The notes under the pieces: model-generated
Told to the model about the DNA's origin: nothing
Seen by the model: only the letters and a program-made list of their open reading frames with translations
Databases searched by the model: none
Position numbers and translations under genes: made by a program
Part shown: piece by piece, positions 57,630 to 64,000 of the stretch
How the letters are laid out: every line of letters starts with the position of its first letter
Position numbering within the stretch: position 1 is the first letter of the stretch
Source: JAGTVG01 sp965365275
GTDB lineage: Bacteria > Bacteroidota > Bacteroidia > Cytophagales > Cyclobacteriaceae
Direction: 5' to 3'
DNA length: 64,000 nucleotides
Assembly: GCA_965365275.1 (NCBI GenBank)
Contig: CBDUBA010000008.1
Span: forward strand, 15,746 to 79,745

Positions 57630-59769
57630 TTTGACTAAATGCTAAATCAATAATCCGGCGGTCTACATCAGCTTTTAAAACCTTAACTTTTACATTCCCG
57701 CCTAAACTATACATTCTTTTAGTATACCTGCCAACAACCCTCATGTTTTTTTCATCGAATTCATAATAATCATCCAGCAAGGCTGACATTCTAATCATTC
57801 CCTCTACTTTTGTGGATATAATCTCAACATATATTCCCCATTCTGTCAATCCACTGATCAGGCCTTCAAATTCTTCACCGACTCTCGGGACCATATATTC
57901 AACCTGTTTATATTTTACGGAAGCCCTCTCAGCATCCGAGGCGACTTTCTCCCTTTCTGAACTATGCGTACACTTTTCTTCATATTCCTCATTACTCACA
58001 GAATTTGACCCGGACAAATAATGGGCCAACAAACGGTGCACCATCATGTCAGGATATCTCCTTATAGGAGAAGTAAAATGTGTATAGTGGGCAAATGAAA
58101 GTCCGAAATGTCCTTTCTGTTTAACGCTGTATTTAGCTTTTGCCATCGACCGGATCGCCAGCTTCTCGAGTACATTCTGTTCAGGCTTACCTTCTATTTC
58201 ATCCATGAGTCTGTTTAAAGCCCTGGCAATCCCCTCCTGCCGGAAGTCAAGCTTATGCCCAAACTTTTTCGCAAAGGATGAGAAAACCTGCAATTTATCC
58301 ATGTCCGGCTCATCATGTATCCTGTATACAAAAGTCCTTTCGCCATTACCACCAACCGGATTAAATACAAACTCGGCTACCTTTTTGTTAGCCAGAAGCA
58401 TAAATTCCTCGATTAACTTATGTGCGTCTTTCCTGACTTTTGGAACTATGGCCAGCGGCTTCCCATCCTCACTCAACTCAAATTTTACCTCCGTAGTTTC
58501 AAAGTTTATAGAACCATGCTTATATCTATCAGTTCTTAATTTCCTGGCCAGGCCATTGAGTATATTTAATTCCTTGGTGAAGTCACCCTTATAGGTGTCG
58601 AGTCGATCCTGGGCTTCATCATAGGTAAACCTGCGATCAGAATGGATTATGGTCCTTCCAAACCATTGCTTTTTGATATTTGCATTCCGGTCAAGTTCAA
58701 ACACAGCCGAGAATGTTAATTTATCTTCATGGGGCCGCAGAGAACATAGTTCATTGGACAATCGTTCCGGAAGCATTGGAATTGTACGATCAACAAGATA
58801 TACAGAAGTGGCCCGATCATAGGCTTCCTGGTCAATTTCTGATCCTGGTTTTACATAATGGGTCACATCGGCAATGTGTACCCCCAGTTCATAATTCCCG
58901 TTTTTCAGAGTTTGCAGAGAAATGGCATCATCAAAATCTTTTGCGTCTTCAGGATCTATCGTTAGGGTAGTTACTTTCCTGAAGTCCTTTCTTTTCGCTA
59001 TTTCCTTTGAAGTAATTTCCCCACTGATCTTTTCTGATTGATCGATTAAAGCCCGGTCAAAATCAAAAGGTAGTCCAAACTCAGCCATTATCGAGTGGAT
59101 CTCAGCATCATTATTGCCAGCAGGTCCCAGGATTTTTATAACTTCCCCCAAAGGATTCTTATCTCCCTCTTTCCAGTTGATAATCCTTGCTATTACCTTG
59201 TCATTGTTCTTAGCCTTCTTAATACCTTCCACCCTGATGAAGATATCATGATGCATTTTTTTAAAGTCAGGGATGACAAAAGCATAATTATTATGTACTT
59301 CTATCCTTCCAACAAATTCCATACGGAACCGTTTTACGATTTCTGTTACAGCACCGATCGGCCGGCCATCCTTTTTAACAGAAAAGATCCGAACCTTTAC
59401 AATGTCATCATCAAGAGCGGTTTTAAGGTCCTCAGTCCTGACTAGTACATCTTCATCAATGTCATCCGAAATGATGAAAGCGAATCTTGAATTAACGTAA
59501 TCTACCTTTCCGGTGATTTCATTCCCGGATTTAATTACGCAGAAACGACCATCATCTGTAAGTTGAATTTTATCTTCCCGGAGAAGTGTCAGCAGGATAC
59601 TGTCTACATTGTTCTTCAAATGTTTTTGCTTGATATTTAATTTTCGAATGATCTGCTTTTCACTGAATGTACGTGATGGGTACTCTTTGATCAGATTAAA
59701 TATTTTTTCCTTAAGGGATTGTAATTTTTCCTTAGATTTATCTGTTTTCTTACTTTTTTTATTTGTCAT
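57622..59769 (-). CDS. rnr: Ribonuclease R
   Basis: RNase R is the processive 3'-5' exoribonuclease that degrades structured RNA. The 715-residue protein has a basic N-terminus and winged-helix region (RTFSEKQIIRKLN), cold-shock/OB domains (GKVDYVNSRFAFIISDD), the RNB catalytic core with TLTIDPEDAKDFDDAISLQ holding the metal-binding aspartates, and AHYTHFTSPIRRYPDMMVHR. A C-terminal S1 domain follows (GEEFEGLISGLTEWGIYVEI). It overlaps the ABC gene upstream by 11 bases and the prenyl synthase downstream by 8, so all are co-translated. Confidence 0.97.
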   Translation of the reverse strand: MTNKKSKKTDKSKEKLQSLKEKIFNLIKEYPSRTFSEKQIIRKLNIKQKHLKNNVDSILLTLLREDKIQLTDDGRFCVIKSGNEITGKVDYVNSRFAFIISDDIDEDVLVRTEDLKTALDDDIVKVRIFSVKKDGRPIGAVTEIVKRFRMEFVGRIEVHNNYAFVIPDFKKMHHDIFIRVEGIKKAKNNDKVIARIINWKEGDKNPLGEVIKILGPAGNNDAEIHSIMAEFGLPFDFDRALIDQSEKISGEITSKEIAKRKDFRKVTTLTIDPEDAKDFDDAISLQTLKNGNYELGVHIADVTHYVKPGSEIDQEAYDRATSVYLVDRTIPMLPERLSNELCSLRPHEDKLTFSAVFELDRNANIKKQWFGRTIIHSDRRFTYDEAQDRLDTYKGDFTKELNILNGLARKLRTDRYKHGSINFETTEVKFELSEDGKPLAIVPKVRKDAHKLIEEFMLLANKKVAEFVFNPVGGNGERTFVYRIHDEPDMDKLQVFSSFAKKFGHKLDFRQEGIARALNRLMDEIEGKPEQNVLEKLAIRSMAKAKYSVKQKGHFGLSFAHYTHFTSPIRRYPDMMVHRLLAHYLSGSNSVSNEEYEEKCTHSSEREKVASDAERASVKYKQVEYMVPRVGEEFEGLISGLTEWGIYVEIISTKVEGMIRMSALLDDYYEFDEKNMRVVGRYTKRMYSLGGNVKVKVLKADVDRRIIDLAFSQNG

Positions 59770-61660
59770 GTTTAGTTTTTATTTCCTCTCTAATGAGCCT
59801 GGCTGTTTTTAGAATTTTACGTCGTAATACATTTTTTCTGATATCCTCGAGATCCCCCTTTGGAATGGATTCAATAAGATTTCTTGTATATTCTTCTCTA
59901 GGTCTTAGATAAATATCCTCGGAAAAACCCATTTCTATGAATCGTCCATCACGCATTACGAATAAACGATCTGACATGAACTTGACTACGGATAGGTCAT
60001 GTGATATAAATATATATGTGAACCCAAAATCTTTTTTCAATTGATTAAGAAGGTTTAATATCTGCGCCTGAACCGAAACATCCAGGGCGGATACGGATTC
60101 ATCCAATATTACAAATCTGGGCTGAAGGGATAAAGCTCTGGCAATACATATTCTTTGCCGTTCACCACCAGAAAATTCATGCGGGTACCTGTTGTAGGCA
60201 TTTTCTTTCAGCCCCACTTTAAAAAGAAGCTCAAAGACTTTATCCTTTTTATTGAACCCTTTGAACAAGCCATGAATTTTCATGGGCTCCAATATGGCAT
60301 CGCCAACCGTTTGTCTGGGATTTAAGGAATTATATGGATCCTGGAATATGATCTGCATGGACTTTCTCAAATCCCTGAGTTCTCCAGGATTTAGTGTGGC
60401 TATATTTTTCCCTTCAAATATAATTTCCCCTGAAGTAGGTTCAAGAAGCCTGATTAATAACTTTCCAAGTGTGGTTTTCCCACACCCTGATTCTCCGACA
60501 AGCCCAATTGTTTCTCCCGGATAGACTTCAAATGATATTCCATCAACTGCCTTAACTTCTTCAATATGTTTACCAAATAATCCTTTGTTTATTGAATAAT
60601 ATTTCTTCAGCTCGTTCACCGTAAGAATTGGCCCTCCCTGAATTACACTCAATCGTCTTTCGATCAATTCATCTTTTCGTTCCACATTTAGTAGAATAGC
60701 CTCACCAACAGATTTATATTTTTGATCTAATTTATCCGCTTTCCTGTATTCCTTCGTTCCACCCATGCTCTCATCAGCAATTGGAAATTCATGACTTATA
60801 AAATCCGAAACAGTCGGCAATCGTTTCATCCTCAAGTCAAGCCTGGGCCTGCAAGCCAATAATCCTTTTGTATAAGGGTGCTTTGGATCTGAGAAAACAT
60901 CCCATACCGTTCCTTGCTCTACAATCCCGCCATCAAACATCACTATTATTCTATCTGCTATTTCAGCAATTACGCCAAGGTCATGTGTGATAAACAATAC
61001 AGAACTGTTTAAATCTTCCCTTAGGTTTTTCAACAACCTCAAGATATTAGCCTGAACTGTTACATCCAAAGCTGTTGTAGGTTCATCAGCAATGATTACC
61101 TGTGGTTGGCACGCTAATGCCATGGCGATCATAACACGCTGTTTCTGGCCACCCGATAAGTGATGTGGATATGAATCAAAAATAATGTCTGCCCTGGGCA
61201 GCTGTACTTTACGAAATAGCTCAACAGCCATTTCCCTGGCCTCTTTTGCTTTAATACCTTTATGCAGGGTAAGAGATTCAACAAGCTGGTCGCCACAACT
61301 CAACACGGGATTCAGGGAAGTCATTGGTTCCTGAAATATCATTGAGATCTCATGTCCCCTGATCTTCTGAAGGGTATACTCAGATTGCTGCAACAGGTCT
61401 ACCTCTCCTAAGATCTTTGACCGGAAGACTATTGATCCATCCCGGTAGATCCCTGGTGGGGATTGTAGTAATTTTAATATGGATAAGGCCGTTACTGTTT
61501 TGCCTGATCCTGATTCTCCGACTATCCCAACTGATTCTCCTTCCCCTATGCTCATGCTCAGGTCCTCAACAGCCGTTGATATTCCATTCTCTGAAATAAA
61601 ATCAACGCTCAGGTTTTTTATCTCCAGGACTGTTTTACTATTGTCGAATATCTCATTCAT
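59759..61660 (-). CDS. Fused double-ATPase peptide-type ABC transporter subunit (DppD-DppF-like)
   Basis: A 633-residue cytoplasmic ATPase with two nucleotide-binding domains of the oligopeptide/dipeptide class. The first has GESGSGKTVTALSILKLL (about 45), LSGGQKQRVMIAMALACQP and IIADEPTTALDVTVQA; the linker after it has the HPYTKGLLACRPRLD element of the OppD/F type. The second has GESGCGKTTLGKLLIRLL (about 390), FSGGERQRICIARALSLQP and VILDESVSALDVSVQAQ. Both sites look complete. No permease or binding-protein gene is in the window, so it must work with subunits encoded elsewhere. It lies between an exonuclease gene (8-base gap) and rnr (11-base overlap). Confidence 0.94.
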   Translation of the reverse strand: MNEIFDNSKTVLEIKNLSVDFISENGISTAVEDLSMSIGEGESVGIVGESGSGKTVTALSILKLLQSPPGIYRDGSIVFRSKILGEVDLLQQSEYTLQKIRGHEISMIFQEPMTSLNPVLSCGDQLVESLTLHKGIKAKEAREMAVELFRKVQLPRADIIFDSYPHHLSGGQKQRVMIAMALACQPQVIIADEPTTALDVTVQANILRLLKNLREDLNSSVLFITHDLGVIAEIADRIIVMFDGGIVEQGTVWDVFSDPKHPYTKGLLACRPRLDLRMKRLPTVSDFISHEFPIADESMGGTKEYRKADKLDQKYKSVGEAILLNVERKDELIERRLSVIQGGPILTVNELKKYYSINKGLFGKHIEEVKAVDGISFEVYPGETIGLVGESGCGKTTLGKLLIRLLEPTSGEIIFEGKNIATLNPGELRDLRKSMQIIFQDPYNSLNPRQTVGDAILEPMKIHGLFKGFNKKDKVFELLFKVGLKENAYNRYPHEFSGGERQRICIARALSLQPRFVILDESVSALDVSVQAQILNLLNQLKKDFGFTYIFISHDLSVVKFMSDRLFVMRDGRFIEMGFSEDIYLRPREEYTRNLIESIPKGDLEDIRKNVLRRKILKTARLIREEIKTKHDK

Positions 61661-61668
61661 GAAACATA

Positions 61669-62385
61669 TTAAACGTAGGTGATATTACTTTCCTTTATCG
61701 CGGGCATGAGATTCAATTTCAGAAAAAGATTAGCTGTAACATACACATCCTGTTTGCAATAAGCCTCAATCTGTTCTATATTCTTGTCTTTGTAGTAAAC
61801 CTTATTCACCATGCTACCATCCATGTCTTTTTTGCTGGAATTAATTCCAAAAATACTGGATAGAAGGTCTAGTGAAGAATAATTTCTACGGTCTCCAAAT
61901 TTCCACATCTCCATAGTATCGATGTGATTGATCTCCCAGGGTTTTTTACCTGATATCTGCAGAGCTGCTGGAATTTCTATTTCATTGACCAGATATCTTC
62001 TGCATAAATAAGGAAAATCAAAATCTTTTCCGTTATGGGCACAAAGTATGAGTTTCTCGCTATCGAGCTTATTGTTAATCAGATCTTTAAATCCGGCAAG
62101 AATATCTTTTTCGTTTTTCCCTGTATAGGCTTTGATCCGTAAACCCATTTCTCCTGATTTTGTTTTAATGAACAGGCCGGCAGCGATACATATGACTTTC
62201 CCAAATTCTGCATAGATCCCTGCACGTTCAAAAAACAGTTCATCAGTTGGTAGTTGATCCTCGTTTTTCAGAAAAGCCGCTTTTCTATCCCATTGTTTCT
62301 TCAGCCGCTCATCAAGGTCATTATAACTTTCGGATATTGAAGCTGTTTCAATATCAACGATAAGGGTATTTCTAATATCGATCAA
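61669..62385 (-). CDS. 3'-5' exonuclease, PolB-exonuclease-like (DnaQ fold)
   Basis: A 238-residue DEDDy-type exonuclease. Exo I is D11-I-E13 in LIVDIETAS, Exo II is ILCAHNGKDFDFPYLCRR and Exo III is IEAYCKQDVYVTANLFLK, with Tyr four residues before the last Asp. This matches the pfam10108 family of stand-alone exonucleases related to B-family polymerase proofreading domains. The start is a TTG at 62383-62385: a stop lies seven codons upstream and no ATG precedes the Exo I motif. It is the first gene of the tight minus-strand operon. Confidence 0.88.
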   Translation of the reverse strand: MIDIRNTLIVDIETASISESYNDLDERLKKQWDRKAAFLKNEDQLPTDELFFERAGIYAEFGKVICIAAGLFIKTKSGEMGLRIKAYTGKNEKDILAGFKDLINNKLDSEKLILCAHNGKDFDFPYLCRRYLVNEIEIPAALQISGKKPWEINHIDTMEMWKFGDRRNYSSLDLLSSIFGINSSKKDMDGSMVNKVYYKDKNIEQIEAYCKQDVYVTANLFLKLNLMPAIKESNITYV

Positions 62386-62528
62386 TGGTGACAGGGTCCG
62401 GGTTTAAAAGCCTATTAATTATAAAACTAAATATAAGCATTATTAATGAGTTTTATCGGGTGATTATTTACCGAACAGAATATGCAGAATTATTATCCAA
62501 TCATTAAAAATCGAATATTGGGGTACTT

Positions 62529-63824
62529 TTATTGGATGACATATGCGGTCAGACTATCACCTTTGATATCAAAGGATATGCTGTCAAGCCTGTGAAGAAC
62601 ACTTTTCATAACGACAGCATATTCATCTCTCTTATCTTCATTTACCGGTTCGGAAGGCGGTAGTTTTACATTCAGGGCATCAACCTGCTGGCCATTCTTC
62701 CAGAAACGAAAACAAAGATGCGGTCCGTTGGCCAGTCCGGTACTTCCAACATAACCGATTACCTGGCCCTGGATTACCTTTACACCTTCTTTTATTCCGC
62801 TTCCAAACCTGGACATATGGAGATATTGTGTAGTATAGACACTGTTATGTCTTATCTTGACATATCTGCCATTATACTGTGAATATCTGGCCTCTTCAAC
62901 AATTCCATCGCCCACTGATCTGATGGGTGTCCCGGTTGGTGCGGCATAATCGGTGCCCAGGTGTGCTTTATATCTTTTTAATACCGGATGGTACCTTTTT
63001 CGTGTATATCTTGAACTGATTCGCTTATAGCGAAGGGGTGACTTTAGAAATTGCTTCTGGAGGCTCTGTCCATTTTCGTCAAAATAGCTGATTCCACTTC
63101 CCTGGTCGAAATAAACAGCATAGTAATCTTCTTTGTTATGATTGAAATATGCTCCTATTATTTTACCAATTCCTGCTTCTTCATCATCAACAAATAACTG
63201 TTCATAAAAAACCTTGAAACGATCCCCTTTTTGAATTCGATAAAAATCCACTTGCCAGGCGAACACTTCAGACAGAGAATGGATCAACATGGGATCTGCA
63301 CCAGCATCCGTCATGGTTACCCAAAGTGAATTCTCAATTACACCTGCCACTGCGGTGTTCACAGTATCGATTTTTCTCTGGTTCACGCTGACCTCAATGC
63401 TGTCTTTTAATTTATAAACAACATAATCTATTGAATTTGGTTCATAGATGAAATATTCTGCACGGGGCAGTGTATCCCTTGTACAAAATATCGTATACTT
63501 TTTGCGTGCCTCCAGTTTCCGGACATCATATACTTTTCTGGATTTTATTGACAGATCATGGATCTGTTGGTCTGTAATCCCGTATTCTGATAGTATCTCT
63601 CCCAGAAACTGATTTCGCCTGATCGTGTTTTCTATTACCGTAAAAGAATCCACTGGCAATCCGTAAAGTAGTGTGGGCGGGAGGACCTCAACAGTATCCA
63701 GGTTTTCGGAAATAATCTCCCCTTCATATTGCGGTTCTGACCTGTCAATTTTGATTTGGTAAACCACGAATATGAGCAATAAAATAAATAATATTATAAA
63801 AAGACCAGACTGGGCGAACTTCAT
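62529..63824 (-). CDS. M23 family peptidoglycan endopeptidase, membrane anchored
   Basis: A 431-residue cell-wall hydrolase. One N-terminal membrane helix (about 6-24, LFIILFILLLIFVVYQI) anchors a periplasmic region with a LysM-like or OapA-like middle (about 50-280) and a LytM/M23 domain (about 295-400): HLGTDYAAPTGTPI with the first His and Asp, TTQYLHMSRF, then NGPHLCFRFWKNGQ. The terminal zinc-binding HxH motif is HLC, so Cys replaces the usual metal-binding His; HLHFE is normal. The frame starts with GTG-GTT before ATG 63822-63824, which I choose. It is likely transcribed separately from the exonuclease operon, which starts 143 bases downstream. Confidence 0.9.
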   Translation of the reverse strand: MKFAQSGLFIILFILLLIFVVYQIKIDRSEPQYEGEIISENLDTVEVLPPTLLYGLPVDSFTVIENTIRRNQFLGEILSEYGITDQQIHDLSIKSRKVYDVRKLEARKKYTIFCTRDTLPRAEYFIYEPNSIDYVVYKLKDSIEVSVNQRKIDTVNTAVAGVIENSLWVTMTDAGADPMLIHSLSEVFAWQVDFYRIQKGDRFKVFYEQLFVDDEEAGIGKIIGAYFNHNKEDYYAVYFDQGSGISYFDENGQSLQKQFLKSPLRYKRISSRYTRKRYHPVLKRYKAHLGTDYAAPTGTPIRSVGDGIVEEARYSQYNGRYVKIRHNSVYTTQYLHMSRFGSGIKEGVKVIQGQVIGYVGSTGLANGPHLCFRFWKNGQQVDALNVKLPPSEPVNEDKRDEYAVVMKSVLHRLDSISFDIKGDSLTAYVIQ

Positions 63825-63972
63825 AACCACATCCTTTCAACATGACAAAATAGCTCATATCTTAAGCTAATAGCAAAAATTCAGCTAAAATTATACATAT
63901 CCGAGATGATAAAAAAGGGGAAATGGATAAGGTAAGGAATTATTGAGAGAAGACAATTGTTATAAATAATAC

Positions 63973-63980
63973 CAAAGATA
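63973..63980 (-). promoter_or_regulatory. Candidate -7 box (TATCTTTG) upstream of the M23 gene
   Basis: The plus strand CAAAGATA reads TATCTTTG on the minus strand, a perfect consensus match, about 150 bases upstream of the M23 ATG. The -33 region would fall at or beyond the window end. Confidence 0.3.
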
Positions 63981-64000
63981 CTTATGTTCAAAACAAATAT

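Noticed and set aside
58205..58594. A 129-codon open frame antisense to rnr
   Set aside because: It lies entirely opposite the conserved RNB domain and has the composition of a shadow frame.

Overview
The window looks like chromosomal DNA of a member of the Bacteroidota, most likely a free-living or environmental Bacteroidales/Marinilabiliales-type organism. The evidence is the gene content: a GldH gliding lipoprotein, a type IX secretion sorting tail, GWxTD, DUF2723 and DUF2461 proteins, a two-subunit methylmalonyl-CoA mutase, and a RicT-like PSP1 protein directly before gldH. Further support comes from AT-rich DNA and several upstream TAnnTTTG elements, the -7 box of the Bacteroidota housekeeping sigma factor. 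I see no rRNA, tRNA, CRISPR array, insertion sequence or prophage. Genes are densely packed and most of the window is core genome.

Layout. 1-7.5 kb: dnaA (cut by the window edge) diverges from mutA-mutB; after a small membrane-protein gene comes meaB, the GTPase chaperone of the mutase. Together these form a B12-dependent methylmalonyl-CoA/succinyl-CoA (propionate) module. 7.6-12.5 kb: dnaK with a sigma-54-like upstream motif and a clear terminator, a SAM methyltransferase, a secreted GWxTD protein and rlmB. 12.4-18.9 kb: a mannose-1-phosphate guanylyltransferase facing away from a recQ-purD-ricT-gldH run. 18.9-30.2 kb: a 1343-residue SF1 helicase with a degenerate nuclease-like tail, a helix-hairpin-helix membrane protein, formate-tetrahydrofolate ligase, a T9SS-exported FG-GAP repeat protein, then murF and a DUF2461 gene. 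30.2-40.8 kb: an AddAB-type recombination helicase/nuclease pair, divergent feoA-feoB for ferrous iron uptake, and a membrane-anchored MutS-like ATPase.

40.9-51.3 kb is the accessory part. Five proteins in about 10 kb carry twin-arginine leaders: a Gfo/Idh/MocA oxidoreductase, a TIM-barrel sugar isomerase/epimerase, a metallophosphoesterase, a NIPSNAP protein and an aldo/keto reductase. They are mixed with a cytoplasmic nitrilase, a fibronectin-type lipoprotein and a secreted GH9 glycosidase. My best guess is an exported system for oxidising and breaking down a glycoside, possibly through 3-keto intermediates, with the nitrilase hinting at a nitrile-releasing substrate. This is inference from gene content.

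51.4-56 kb: an HD phosphohydrolase, an unknown 194-residue protein with a HIHIHPGR motif, a tiny membrane protein and a DUF2723 glycosyltransferase-like membrane protein. 56-64 kb, all on the minus strand: a tightly packed operon of a 3'-5' exonuclease, a fused peptide-type ABC ATPase, rnr, a polyprenyl diphosphate synthase and a rhomboid protease, preceded upstream by an M23 endopeptidase that has Cys at a normally conserved zinc-ligand His.
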